NCBI RefSeq assembly: GCF_003589595.1
Contig: NW_020654748.1
Coordinates: 3,193,910-3,257,909 of the forward strand
Source: Hyposmocoma kahamanoa
Lineage: Eukaryota > Arthropoda > Insecta > Lepidoptera > Cosmopterigidae
Length of the DNA stretch: 64,000 nt
Direction of reading: 5' to 3'
In this document: one piece after another, positions 33,301-48,300 of the stretch
Layout: every line of letters starts with the position of its first letter
How positions within the stretch are numbered: position 1 is the first letter of the stretch
The notes under the pieces: model-generated
Told to the model about the DNA's origin: nothing
The model's database searches: none
What the model saw: the letters and a program-made list of their open reading frames with translations, nothing else
Program-made: the position numbers and the translations under genes

Positions 33301-36300
33301 TATATAGCAAAATTGAGGATAAACATGGATACGGTGTGAAAACACGACTCCTAAAAATTTTCACGACAGAAAAAAGCACAAACTTACCTCGAAATTTTGC
33401 AAGAAAACCGCTGCATTCAATAGGTACTTTACATATCGCACTGTTAATACAATAGTCTAATAACTCAAAAACATTGACTTACAATTATATGGACGTCGGG
33501 TCCGCGCTAAAAAGTGTCCGCACTTGTAAGGCGCTAAAATCGTATACAGAGCGCGACACTCCGCTTTAGTCTTCATTTGTTCTACGGACAGCGCGATACT
33601 GCGATGACATAACAATTTAAATTTCGAACAGGTTGACTTGGGACATTTTTTTCGTGGTTTTTGTATTAGACCCGTCGTCCATTTATTTGTAAGTCAATGC
33701 TCAAAAAGTATATTTTCTCAGAATGGCCGAAAAACGAATTACTCGCTTCCCTTGAAAGATCTGCGTAAATTTATGTATAAGTTATTTCCTATTTGCCAAA
33801 TATAAATATTTAAAAATAAAAGAGAAAAAATAATGTCATATTTTTTAATAAGGACTATGATGACCAGAACTAGCTCACATAAAGTGTGTCTCATTTTGAG
33901 TTAAGTAGTAGATCTTTTAGTTGTTTTTTACAATATTCTAACGACGGTTTTATTGACGTGTAGAGAATCAAATTTTACGTTCAACAATGGTATAATCTTG
34001 AATTTCACATGTTTTTAGTTATAACACTATTGTAATAACAGTGTGATATACCAATGATTTTTTTTTTTATATCAACTGAACTAAATATAACACGTATAGT
34101 ATGCGATATACATTTTTCAAATGGATTTAATTTCGTTTGTAAAAAAATACATTCTGAAATACAGCCAGTGTCGCTGCCGCCCGACCCAAGCAAAATGAAC
34201 CGTATTAGTACGGGAAAATTTTTAATTCAAGCTGAGGTAGTATCGATTCTTAAACAGTACAAGGGACTATGGTATAATACAACTTCTTAGTGCATGAAAG
34301 TATATAAAAAGTTAGAAGCTGTTCCATTTGAGATTACGTACCGCAATACGCTGTTTTTCTCCTCCAGAAAGGACGTCCATCCAGTCCTCCACGGCGTCCC
34401 ATCCACCCTCCCTCGCAGTGAGGTAAGATAGCTGCACAATCTCCAAGAAGGAGTTGAGTTCGTCATCGCTGCGCCCGCGTCGCATCATTTCCTCGCGCGT
34501 TTGAGGATAGATCACCTGGTCATTACATATACACACATAATTAAAATTAATTTATTTATATTGGAGGTGATAAATAATTTGAATTACCCTAAAGTACCGT
34601 AAGTAGACACACAACACCTTACATATCGCACATGACAACAAATTGTTTTTCTAACAGTGACTGTCCATAACAATTGCAGTGCCACTCAGAGCTTTAAATC
34701 GCAAAGATCTTAGGGGCACTGCCACTGTGTCCGTCACCCTGAAACAAGTTGACAAGTCCCATGTGCCTGTAGTTTCACTAGCACCCTTATCCTTCAAAAC
34801 CGGAACGCAGTAATGGTCATATTATTGCTTGGCGGCTGAAATAGGTAAGGTGGCAGTACTTCCCCGGACGATCTCTTTCACAAGGAGCTCTATTGCTGCT
34901 AAAACATATCATGTATGTCATTCGTATACGATTTAATTTCAATTTTTGAGATAATACTATATTTTGGTTATGCAGAATACAATACAACGGCATATTTAAT
35001 TATATTTTAATTATAGCCTAATTAAATTATGTTTTGCTTTTACAATTTTATAACAAAATTCAAACTCATTTATATATTGTTATAAATAGATTATAAAACC
35101 GTTACAAGAATGGATTTTCAATCATTGTAATCAGCTTTGTGGTATACAAAAGTTCACAATTTATATTATTGTCTTGCAGTTCAGTTAGTCACAAAAACAA
35201 ACAAAAAAAATGTTAGTATAAGAAATCTCCAATAATGGAATTTTATACCACTGACGTAATTAAAATTTGAGACGATTATAAAAGAACGAACCTGGTCGCG
35301 AAGGGTGCCAAGTGTCATATAAGGCCTTTGAGGCACGTAAAACAGCTTGCCCTTTGGTGGCTTCGTGAGAGTTCCGCCGAAGATGGGCCACAGCTCACCC
35401 AAGATGCGGAACATCGACGACTTGCCGCAGCCGTTGGGGCCACAAACGAGAACATTGATTCCCGCCCTGTTGAGGCAAATTCGGTTTTAGTAGAAGAAAG
35501 ATGAAATATTTAATGTAGTGCAAAAGCAGTCTTGCAACAGGTGGTAAGCGACAGGACTACCCCTAACAGTTGCAGTGTCATTCAAAGCTTTAAATCGGAA
35601 AGATCTGAGCCCGTCACTTTGAGACACAAACTTGTCAAATTCCACGTGCCTGTAATTTTTTTTATGACGTCAAGAGACGGGACGAACAAGTCATGCGCCT
35701 GGTGTTAAGCGACACGCCTGTCCATAGCAGTTGCAGTGCTCCTAAGAGCTTTAAATCGCAATGATTTGAAGGTCACTACCTCTGCGCCTGTCACCCCGAA
35801 ACATTAGTAGACAAGACCCATGTGCCTGCAATTTCACCAGCACCATTATCCTTCAAAACTGTACGGCTGTAACCGTACGTGTACACTACCGATTAGCGGC
35901 AGAAACAAGTAAGGTGCATTTTCTGATGAAATTATAGGCACATGGGACTTGTCAACTTATGTCTCAGAGTGATGGGCACAGTGGCAGTGCCCCTCAGATC
36001 TTTGCGATTTAAAGCTCTAAGTGGCACTGCAACTGTTATGGACAGACGTGTAGCTTACCATCAGGCGCACGACTTGTTCCTCCCGTCACTTGATATTGTA
36101 AAAGCAGAGCTGTACTGCTACAAATGTTAGTCAATATTTATGTACGCTATCTTATATGTACAGTGAACTGAATTGAATTATACTGTAAATTTTTCTATGA
36201 CACGTCGACCTGTTAATTCCTTTGTATTGTTTACCTCCTTTTCAAAAATCTTATTTTGGTTAATATATTCTCAATTTTCTAGGATTTGATAGGTACTTCG

Positions 36301-39300
36301 GATTGTTTCAAAATAGGCCGCTTCCAAAGTGTGGAACGACGGTCGATCGCTCATACAAGACTGTCATATTTTCCCTATCATATTAAGCGACAATTACAAA
36401 AACAATTGATTAAAAATAAAATAAGATAAATTAATATTTTGGTAACAAATAATAAAATAAATAAATAATAGGGCGCGTTCCCATTATGACGTAACGTTTT
36501 ATTTATCGGTGGACGACTGTCGCGTCCAGCCTATTCCCATATCACGGCTACCTGTCGTGACTGTGTCGTGGACGTTTATTTTATCGTTGAACGACTGTTG
36601 TGTCTAGCTGTTCCCACTAGTTCATGACGACAATTTATCGGTTCACGGCAGCCGCCTTTCATTTGCACGACAGAATCGTTTGAAGTTGCGATTCTCTGTC
36701 GTCACATTTTTATCGCGACGTTTTATTTATCGTCTGACGACTGTCGTTCTAGCCCTTCCCATTATCACGACTGTCTGTCGTCGTAATGTTAAAAAAGTGA
36801 ACGACAGTTAATCGTGTTGTACACATTAAACTGCACGACTGTCTGTCGTCACGACATAATGGGAATGCGCCTTTAAACAATATCACATAACGATGCCTTA
36901 CTTTCTCGAACTCGTATCGTATAAAGAGTTTATTCAGGAGATGGCAAAACTTTCTATTTATTTTAAATGTGCACTACTATAAGAACAGGTAAAACCCCCT
37001 TGTGTGAATATAAAGGAAATGTGACGTGATATCAGCCACCAAAATTGTATATAACAATCCATTTTTTCCATTTCAGTAACTTTGTACTTTAAGATACGAG
37101 TTTGAGAAAGGCGACGATACGTTGATCTAATCCCAAAGGAACTAAAGCACTTGTGTTATGGAAATCGGAAACTACGACACGGCGCGGCACCACAGACACC
37201 CAGACCCGAGACTGTTTATGGAAAAGTTAGTTTTTTTACATTGACCCGGCCGGGGATCGAACGCAGGACCTCAGCGATGGCGACACCATGACAACCGGTG
37301 TGCAAGACGCTCGACTGCCGGAGGTCGTCAAAACTATAGTTCATATTTTAGATACGAAAAAATAGTTTCGTTACCATATTAGTAAATGTCTAAGACAATG
37401 TATTATGTTTATATTAGACGTCACGATCGCGACTTTGTATTTTTAACCGACTTCAAAAAAAGGAGGACGTTCTCGATACGCGAGATAAATTCGAATAAAA
37501 ATTTGTGAATCGATTTTGATGATTCTTTTTTTGATGGAAATAGAGTACCTCTCTATAGGTAGTAGGGTCTCATTTAAATTATATTTATATAATATTTTCT
37601 TCAAATTTAAATGAGACCCTACCTATAGAGAGGTACCCTATTTCCATCAAAAAAAGAATCGTCAAAATCGGTTCCCAAATTTTTATTCATCGGAAGTACC
37701 CCTGTACTTCCGATGATTCCGGTTTCACGGACTTTCCGTTAACCGATTTCAATAAAACTTGGCAAATATAATATATGGGGTCGGTTTTTTTAGTATTTTG
37801 TACCGAGATTATAAATTATAATATAGAGACATTGATTATATGAAGTAAATGGTTTTGTAGGTTTCTATAAAGTGCATTATATACATACTTGACTTCAAAG
37901 GTGAGTTCCGAAATAAGTACGTCTCCGTTGGGAGTGACGATCGGCACCTTTTCGAACCGGATGATATTGTCCTGATAGATGATGCGGCCGGCGCCGGGGG
38001 TCATCAGCATAGGTGTTCCTGTCAAATTGAAACAACTCCATGAGATGCACTCCTCGAGTGTGGTATGAACATATGGCCGTTCATTAGGAGAAGATACTTC
38101 GATAAGTTGCGTTCTATTTCATGCAATCGACTTTTTGTCTCTGTAGTATGAAAGTATAGTCTGTAATCATGGTTTTTAGCTAATTTGTCTGCATGAAATG
38201 GAACTAATGCGAAATATAGATACAAGAAATATAAACGCAGCGTGACGACTGTCGGCCATGACGCGTTAACGAAGTTGTCGGACAGTATTTTAACTGTTTT
38301 CAAAAGAGAAATTTTGTGATCTACTTTTTGCTATTTAAAACGGATATTTGACCATTGGTCACTTAGCCGCGTTTTAATAAGTGGACGGCAGTATACTATA
38401 CTATATTATACTATACTATACTATGTAGCATTATTATATACTATGTGGCAGTATACTATACTATTGCCATAATCAAACGTATAAATAATTATGTTACCGT
38501 TGCCGTTGGCCTGCGCTCGGTCCACCATAGTCCTCGTGTAATTGCCCTGTGCAATGTCGTCAAGCACCGTTCGCAGTTGCGTGACGCGAGTGGTCAGGCC
38601 AGCTAGCTTCGTCATCTCTCTGCCGGAGAGCACCAAGCGACCGATGCCTTCGGCCATTTTCACCAACATACGCCCGTATGTGTAGTAGTGCTGGAATGCA
38701 ACCAGCCAGTACATTACATATAAAGGATACTTTTATTTATGTCGCACTCTCAACAACGAAGTTCACAATTCGAAAAAATACTTTTTCTACTCCTGTACTT
38801 TAATCTGTCATTTATAATTTCATAAACCATATCAAAAAGGAGCTCTTTTTAGTTCTGAATCAAAATTCTATAGCCTATGGTACTCGCCACTGAGTTGAAA
38901 AATTTCATTAAAGTCCTGTCATCGAGTACATAACCAGAAATGGAGACGAAATGTAATTTAATTTGTTTGAAAATTATTCTGCCAAATCATTACTGTGACA
39001 ACTGCGCTCCGATTGGCCAGCCCGAATTCACTTCAAATCGACCAGTTTAACTAGAGCTTTCCTATAACGGATGATAATTCAAAAATTACACATTTAATAT
39101 TTAATTGCCGATGAAATGTGATTCCGTTTCTTTTGTAATTAGTTGTAGTTAGTTGTAATTAATGTTTGTTGTTCTTCCCAAACCACCGAATGGAACAGGC
39201 CCCCCATTCTTAGAGATATTCTTTTTATTACAATAAATACTGAATATTTTTAGACTATACACGTACACACGTACGTCAGTTGTTGGCGCTGTACTATTTC

Positions 39301-42300
39301 AGCTGTCTATTTTGTAATTTCAGCGTAAACGAAAGTTGATATTTAAAAGTGATTTTGCCCATATTCCTGATGAGTTGCCAGGGATGGATGGCCCTTTTTT
39401 CGTCTCTATTTCTGGTTATACACTCGATGAGTCCTGTACACAGAAAAAAACAATTGCGTTTGCCGTCGTGAATATTATAGTATTGTACACAGAACTATAA
39501 GTTTCAAAAAAAGAACGTCGTATTTTTGCTAATTAAAATATCAATTACGACGCCACTTAAACGCTAAGTTGCCTCCAGATGGGTTAAATTGTAAAACTCT
39601 TGCAACCGGGCAAATAAATCTTTATAAAAAAATGATTGGTTAAAATATGTGCGGTACTTGGACAGTTCTATTCTACCTCTTTGGTTTTTGTTTTGTAGCG
39701 TTTGCTTGGCTTTCGTCTAAATATATGTAGAGGCTGTATGGTGGAACCTTTGCCTACCCTAATAAATGGATTACAATTTTATTTTTAAATGCGTTTGTTG
39801 TCATGGATTGTTAACAAAATATATTGCTACTGTGTCACAATTTTATTTACTCGTAGAAAAAGTATTGTATGCAATCATTACAGTAGTTAGGTCTTAAAAT
39901 CTCGTATTCGTATACGATATTCGACTTTAAGAACCATCATTATGCAACGATTGCATAAAATATTATTTCGAATTGTACTTCATTGTTGAGAGTATTAACA
40001 AAAATAGTCTAGTAGTTCTGAAAAAATAGATCGTAAAAATTATTTAAATAATAAACAGCATTTAAATTGTCTTCGTAAAAACAAAATTTTTAATGAAAAA
40101 AAAAACAAAAAATTAAAAGGGCAACATTTTATATTAAAGGAACACAGTTACGGAAAAAATGGCGGGCTTTTGAAGTTAGAAGTACAGTTTTCCAAAAAAA
40201 TTAATTTTATTAGAAGAATATTATGAAGAAAATACGAAGAAAGAAATAGTGATGAAGAAAGTTAGAACTATATACCTTATTTTAAACCAAATTACAAAAG
40301 AGTTTAACCTGAAAATTCCAATAGTTACGAATTCAATGTTTTTGTTCAAATTGACAATAATGTGATTTAAGTGAAAGTGAAAACATAAATATTGACTCCC
40401 GCCGCTTAAAAGACTATTTAGAAAGCCCAAACAAGAGAACTAAGTTATTTAAGAGTAAGTGAAAACATAATGTTGTAGAACCACAATGGAAACTATTTAA
40501 TGTGGACCCGATAATTAAATGAAGACATGGCTCAAAGGACTTGTATCCAAGCCAAAACCCTTAATAAAAACAAAAAAATACACTTACGATTCTTATGTCC
40601 TAAAAACAAAGTAAACACAACTGTATAAAATTTCAATATATTGTTTTTAATACATTATTTAAAACAACTTATTACCTTAAATCTGTCGTTTTCAGTGCCC
40701 GTTGTGAGCAAGTTGTGGTTTACTGCGAAGAAAGGCCTCGATACCGCGTAGAAACCAACTGTGATCGCGATATCTGAAAATAAATCAATATAAAATCAAC
40801 TTTATGTCGTCGTATCAAATGTTAACAACTGCGTTTGAATTTGTGAGAGAAGTCTCTTTGATTGAAGACTATTGCCGGTGAAGTGAATGCCATTCAAGTA
40901 CGTATTATCAAAAGATTTTTATGAGATTTTGGTTGGGCTTTGAAATGTATAACGATTTTTATTATATTCAATAATAAGATATTTTATTCAAAATCCATCT
41001 GAAATTCGCTTTTCGACATCTTTTAAATCACTAAAGTAATATTAATGATGAAAATTGATCGTGAAGGGACGTTTCGTACCTTTTCAGTGTGTACAATACT
41101 ATTATGACATTACAAACGTCACAATCAAATCATAATTAATAATTTATTTTAGAAAATAATATAAAAATTTTACTTCTGTAACAATAATATCTTCTGCTTA
41201 AAGATAAAACCACATAGTGACATTTTCCAAAAAACTCTCTAAATTATGTACCTGTTGTAAGAAAATCACCAACTTCCTACAGATAAAACTCTTATTAAGT
41301 TTATAGCTTTTTTGTTATTGAGTTTCACGTGCAGAAAGATAGTGATTTTCTTACTATAGCTATAAAGACTTCTTGTTTAAAATGTCACTTATAGAATAGA
41401 TATTATATTATAATATTTATTCTACATTTATACCATTCGTTTATTTACATCCCATAATTGCTCGCCTGACCCCTTTTTCACTTTTTCTCCAACTTTCAAA
41501 TCCCGTTTCCAAATGATATTCATTGACATTATAAAAGTTTTCCCGTTTTAAAAACAAGTTAGCCAAAGAGTTTGTAAGTGGCTAAAACGCTTACCGAGAA
41601 ATAAGAAAAAAAAAATTTGAAGAAAAAATTAATTCAAAAGTCACAGAATTTTGTCAAAAAAAGGACGATAACCGTAGAGGGAGAATAAAAAAAAAGAATA
41701 GAGAAGCTTCTCGCGTATACTGAAAAGGGATACCAACAGAGTACCTATAAATTCTGGGTTGTATACTTTTAAAATTTTACCCCGTTAAAGAAATTGAAAT
41801 GAAAATGAAGCCGTGGTAGCCTAATGGTTTGACTTACTGCCTCTCTCAAGCAGACGGTCGTGGGTTCGAAACCAGACTCGCACCTCTGAGTTTCTCGGAA
41901 TTTGTGCGAATCTCAATTTGAAATTTATCATGAACTTTTCGGTGAAGGAAAACATCGTGATGAAACGTTGAAGAAGATTCAAAATCCTCGGAAAACGTGT
42001 GCAGTCCCCAACAATCATTGGGCCAGTGTGGTGGACTGTCGCCTAAGCACTCGCCTGAGAAGAGAACCATGGCCAACAGTGGGACATATAAATGGGTTCA
42101 TGATAATGATGAAATCTGCCGAGTCTAAGGAGAGAGAATCCGCCAGACCACATTTAGCTTGGTTGAGTTTTAGAAACCAAATAAAACAATTACGACAAAA
42201 TATTACTTTTTTATTGGCCCTTGACTTCACTTAGTATACATATTTCAAACTGAAAAAGTATGGAAAATTAAAAAAATACAATATTTCAAATTACCCATAA

Positions 42301-45300
42301 ATTGGGGAAAATCTTATCGTATCCCTAAAATCAGCTTAAGCCTGTCTAATTTAATTTATACGTTATTTATTTGATCTCTCTTACTCGCGTATCATACCAC
42401 TGCTGGTAGAAGCGAGATGGACATATTTGACAAAAGTAAGACATTCTCCTTATTTTAGGAGGTTTACACGATGCAAACAAAAATCTTTCAATCACGAAAA
42501 ACACTTGAAATATCATCTAAAATCATTCAATCATGAAATCGTAATATTCCAGGCTTGTAAAAGTATTTCACTAGTAATTCATACAAGAAAATTCATTGAT
42601 TGTAATGAAAAATTAAAACTTACGTGTGAAAGGTTATGTTGGGAATTTTTCGTTCCGTGCGGGTTTTACAGCTTAAAATATAACAATGCACCATTATTGT
42701 GAGCTGCAATAATTGTCAATTACTACAAAGGAACGGTTAGTAACTTTGTAAAACACTTCTTAAAAGCACAAACACATAAAATCGATGCACATCAAACACT
42801 CGGAAGGATTTGCTGGACTCAACGAGGGTTGAGTCATACAACCAAAACCGCATACGCAGAAAGAGACAAAAAATAATATTGTTTTCTCGTTTACTCTGAT
42901 ATGTCTGTACATAAATCTATCTCGCTTATACGGTTTTTATTATTTATAGAGCCTCTCTACCCAATTCTCCCTCTACGACGCTTACAGTTTTCTTTTATAA
43001 TCAATTGTCTATTGTAAAATTTTTGATCGACTCACACTTAGCGACAATGTTGTCTATGAAGCCCATGCCGACTCTGAAGTTGAGGAAGTTCCTCAGATGC
43101 CGTGTCAACTTGTAGAAGCTTGCCAGAAGCGTTAACTGCTCTCTATGGTTGCCCTGTAATTGTATTAACAGACGTGTTCACTTTTAAATGGATTTACGAA
43201 TAGAACCATTTTCAGGCTTGACACAATAAAGACAAAATTATAGCCCAAGACTCAATTTAGATTTTTTTATGATACCGAGCTGTGGGACAGACAAGTAGTG
43301 CGCTTGGTGGTAAGCGACACGCCTGTCCATGGCAGTTGCAGTGCCACACAAGAGCTGCCACTGCACCCTGAGACATTAGGTGACAAACTCATTTGTCTGT
43401 AATTTCACCAGCACCCTTACCCAGAACCGGAACGCAGTAAAGCTTACGTTACTGCTTGGCGGTAGTAATAAGTAAGGTGGCAGTAATTTCCTGGTCGAAC
43501 TCTTTCACAAGGAGAACTAGACTGCCGCGAAGCACTGGCAACCGTACAATGCACAACGGGAAGTGAGTGTGCCAACAGCTCCTCTACCTATCTGGAGAAT
43601 AGGGAGGGTGCTGTACGTGCACCCGGGGTTGCTCACCCGAGGCACTAGCCTTTTGAGAACCGGATAAAGTCTGTGACAACCTTATCCACCGGTTGGTCTA
43701 TGGTTAGGATCTGAACTTTAAGGTTGCGGTTCCAATAGAAATGAGGTGGAAACGCAACCATAGGGAAGGGTACCTTGTGCTTGCACATGGATGATAGGAA
43801 GGGTCACTATAATCAAAACTAGCGGAATAGAAGCGAATTTTTGTAACGAATAATGGACTTTATATCAATTGTGTAACGTACAAACTGGATATGAGCCAAA
43901 AACAAACAGTTACAGTTAAAACGCCTTCCATTCCCTTCCGCAGCAATGTAAACTGAGCCTCATTCCCTTCCACAGCAATGTAAATTGAGCCTAAGGGAAT
44001 TGTCACATTTATCGATCAGAATCGGCTTAGGAAAAGGATTGTATCCGTATAATAAGAGGGAAAAAGATATTGTTGATAAAGATACTAAAGAAAATACTTC
44101 ATGAATGAGTACTTACTTGGTAGAAGGCGATTTCTTCAGAATTCGTAATAAGTCTAGAATTTACGTATCTGAATTCTCCTTCTAATTTTTGTTCTTGGAC
44201 CGTCAATTTCGCTGAAAAAAATATAAAAATCGTGTTAAATCGATTGCAACAACACAGCTGTGAAATGAGCATACAGGATGTTTATATATTATGATGGGGC
44301 AGCAAGGCCAGCTACCTTAATCGTTGTAATTACAGGAAAACGGTTGCGATTTCTGCCATTTCGAGTACTCTTACCTCAGTTGGTCCCATAGAGACTATTG
44401 ATTCTTACCAGAGACCAAATCGAATGGCATAAAAAAAATTTGTAAAAATTGCATTTTGTACGATTTTTCTAAAATCTGTGAATGCCAATCAAAATATCTT
44501 CAAAACTCATGGATAGTCTTTTAGAACCGTTTTCCTGTAATTACAACTATTAAGGTAGCTGGCCTTGCTGCCCCGTCTCAAATTTACACCCTGTATAATA
44601 TTTGGTAAGATTTTGAACTTTGAAACAATATAAATTGAGTATAATAATAACGCAGAATGAAGTGCGCGATACGCGACATGTATCTTTCGCCGGTTCTTGA
44701 ACCTGAGTCCCTGACCTCAGCCGACTGTGCCGTTGCCGAAGAATAATGCGTCTCCCATTGAAAAAATTCAAATTATTCTTTTAGGCCGCAAGAGGAGAAT
44801 GTACAAAAATATCCTCCCAAAACACACAAGTATTCAAGTAAATGTTCTAACATGGATGTGGGCGAGAGGAGTTCAAAATAATAAGAGTCTCTGACATTTG
44901 GTTGTCTCCTAGTAAAAACAGTAACAAAAATATCAATATCTGATATAAAACCAAACAGAAAAAAAATGGTCAATCGATATTTGGAAATTATTTATTTATA
45001 CATATTATTTTTTATACAGGCTGTATATTTGCAAGTGGGACATACTTATAGAGTGCGTTATATTCCTGAACCCAAAGAAATAATAAACTAATGAACTTAA
45101 ACTTTACAAAAAATATTTTTTTAATTTTTTTTATCGACTACCACTTGAGTACAACATTAGTTATCGAAATCTATGCACATCACTATTATTGCTCCGATGC
45201 AGCGGCGGGTGGTGGCACGGCGGCGAAAAACAAAGCACAGGTCGGGGTGGGGGGCCCGCACCCGCGAAATTGCTGTTTGCAACTTCAGACAGTGCACGCG

Positions 45301-48300
45301 CGATCTTGATCTAACGAAGATACGTAAATTATTTGTACTTCCGCTCACCCGTTCGCCGCAAAATGGATATTTATTCTAACGTCGAATTGACCGAGATGGT
45401 GCGACTTTACGCAATAAGTGGTGATAGTGTGAGGCAAGCTATTAAAATGTTCCCAAATCGGAGTACACGCGGAGGAGGTGAACAGTCTCGAAGTGTTGCG
45501 TGAAAGGATTATCTCAGCATTTTATACTATAAGACAAAATGTGTTTGTGTTGTACAATTTAAAACAAAATTTACTATGCCGTGCTAGACTATGCGTTGTG
45601 GAAAACGGTGGACATTTTTAACTTGCTTCGTACCACGTAAGTGTAAATAAACTGTAGATAACTAAAAAATCAATCATTGTAAATAATTAGGTTTCACATT
45701 TTTAACTACGCCAAAAACCTCAATTCTTATTAAATGATAACTAGTTACTAAATCATAAACTTATCTTTTTTAGTACGTAAAACATTTCGATGATAGTTCA
45801 AGTAAAAAATAATTAGCATAAGCTAAAACGTAAATGTGAAATCATTGTTATTGCTGCTGTCTCACTCGGCGCTCGCTTGGTAGTATTCCCATTGCACTCG
45901 AAATCAAGCGTAAAGGGAAACGGTTTATTCCTATGTACACTTCAAAACACATTTGTTGATTTATTTTTTGTTCCATCCCATGTCCTAGTTTCATTTTAGT
46001 CTATGTTAAGTTGTAACATGATTTACTATGACATGTATGAATATATCTCACTTTCAAATATACAACCTGTATATACTGGTTTTTTTCCAGCGAAACAAAG
46101 TTTCATGCTCTTTACAGGTCCCAAAAAATAGTTTTTTTTTCAGATGTGTATCAATCACGAAAATCTAAGAAGGTTATGGGAGACGTATAAATAAAAATTA
46201 ATTTACTCAATGAATTGTAATTTATGGCTACCTGTAGGTTTTCTCAAATAAGTAAGGAAAGCACCGGACAACAATAAATACGCCATCATGATGCCGGGTG
46301 TCTGAAAATAAACGAATTAAACATTTATTATTAAAATGTAAAATGTAAATTAGACTACCACGGCTCTATGATTAAAAATAAAAAGCAAAAAATCAAAATA
46401 CAATACACTCTCGGAAACATAAATCAAACCACTTTGCATTTTTATTCTTAGGGTGCGTTCCCATTATGTCGTGACGACTAACAGTCGTGCAGTTTAAAGT
46501 GTCGTGACTTGTATATTTAAATAAAATTGTTCACATACAGTACAGCACGATAAACTGTCGTTCACGACTATTTTTTACCTTACCTTACTGACTGTCGTGT
46601 CGTGACAATGGTAAGAGCTAGAATGACAGTCGTCAGACGATAAATAAAACGTCACGATAAAAATGTGACGACAGACAATCGCAACTTTAAACGATACTAT
46701 CGAACAAACGACAAGGGGGCTTCCGTGAACCAATAAATTGTCGTCACGATATAGTAGGAACAGCTAGACACGACAGTCGTTTAACGATAAAATAAACGTC
46801 CACGACACAATCACGACAGATAGTCGTGATATGGGAACAGGCTAACAGTCGTCCAACGATAATTAAACGTTGCGACATAATGGGACCACGCCCTTAAAGG
46901 GATTAAAGGAGATATACTAGAATACTAACTAGTACTTTATGTATATACTAGAATAGTACTAGAATATGAAACGAAAAGTGGTGAAAGTGGTTACAGAAAA
47001 TTAAGCGCCGTACTGGAGATGGGTATACATCCTCAAAATTGATTAAATAGATGGGCAAGACTACTGCGGAATCCTGGTCTATGGCACAACTACGGGAAGC
47101 ATAAACCCAGAAGTGGTTGCAGAAGGCCTGTGCATGATGATGATGATGATGATGAATACAAATAAATGAATTGTGGAAATTAAGATTTAACATAAGGTGT
47201 ACTGTACAAGAATATAAGAATACGGCACGCGTAATAAATGTCGTTTACCTGTGTCCATTCCTTTATAATGTGAAGGTAAAGTAAGACCGGGCGGAATATA
47301 TTGTTTCCTATTTTATTCATAAGGTTTATTTTCGGGTGCGCTGATGGCAAAGTTATATTAATAGAAAATGATTTTACCGAAACAATTTCGTTTCAAAATG
47401 ATGTACTTCAAATAAAAAGAAGAAACACTTTAAATAAATATAAATATAAGACAACATAACATACGTTGTTATGGTCCAAAGTAAACCTAAAGCATTTTTG
47501 TTATGGAAATCGAAAACGACGGCACCAGAAACACTTAGACCCGAGACAATATAGAAAAGTTCATTTATCTACATTGACTCGGCCGGGGATCGAACACGGG
47601 ACCTCGGAAATCGCGACACCACGAAAACTGGTGTGCATACCAAACAACCACGAAGCTCGTCAAAATATGAACAAAAACCCTTTTCTGAGAATATATTTCG
47701 CCAGAAAAGGGTTAATAATATAATAATTTACCAGACAACTACATTGCAAACTACACTAAAAACACCCAGAACACAAAGAGCCAAATTTATGAAACTTCGT
47801 TCACCAAATTGTCCCACCGGACATCGACCCCAGGGACCTCTACATCCATTGCCCATAGTGTTAACGACTGGGCCACAAAGGCCGTCAACCTTGAAGTTGA
47901 GCACTTAGTGATCGTCGATGCTACCAAAATTTATTAATATAATAGAGAAAGAAAACTAACTTTGTTATGCTGGTCTGCTACGCAGAGGTCCCGGGTTCGA
48001 TTCCCGGGCAAAAATATTCGTATGGCCTATATTTATCCCTCTCGTCAGGTTTGGGTGTAATTTGTGGTTGCGTATGTGTGTGTCCTTTGCACCCGTGATA
48101 CAGTTTCCCTAGTATGGGGCTATGAATGCGTGCGTTAAAAAAAACTTTGATGAGAAATTTGCTTAGTTTGATTAGTTTTACAAACTCTACGTAAATATGT
48201 GAAAACCACCATTCAGTCAAATTTCTTATGATAAGTGTTTGTTTATGAGAGCCAGGCAACAGGTTGTTGACTGTGATAGATAGAGTACTGGGTGTACATA

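Noticed and set aside
36471..36871. Three-base target duplication for family D copy 1
   Set aside because: Flanks ATA and TTT do not match; only copy 2 (46451-46893) shows a clean TTA.
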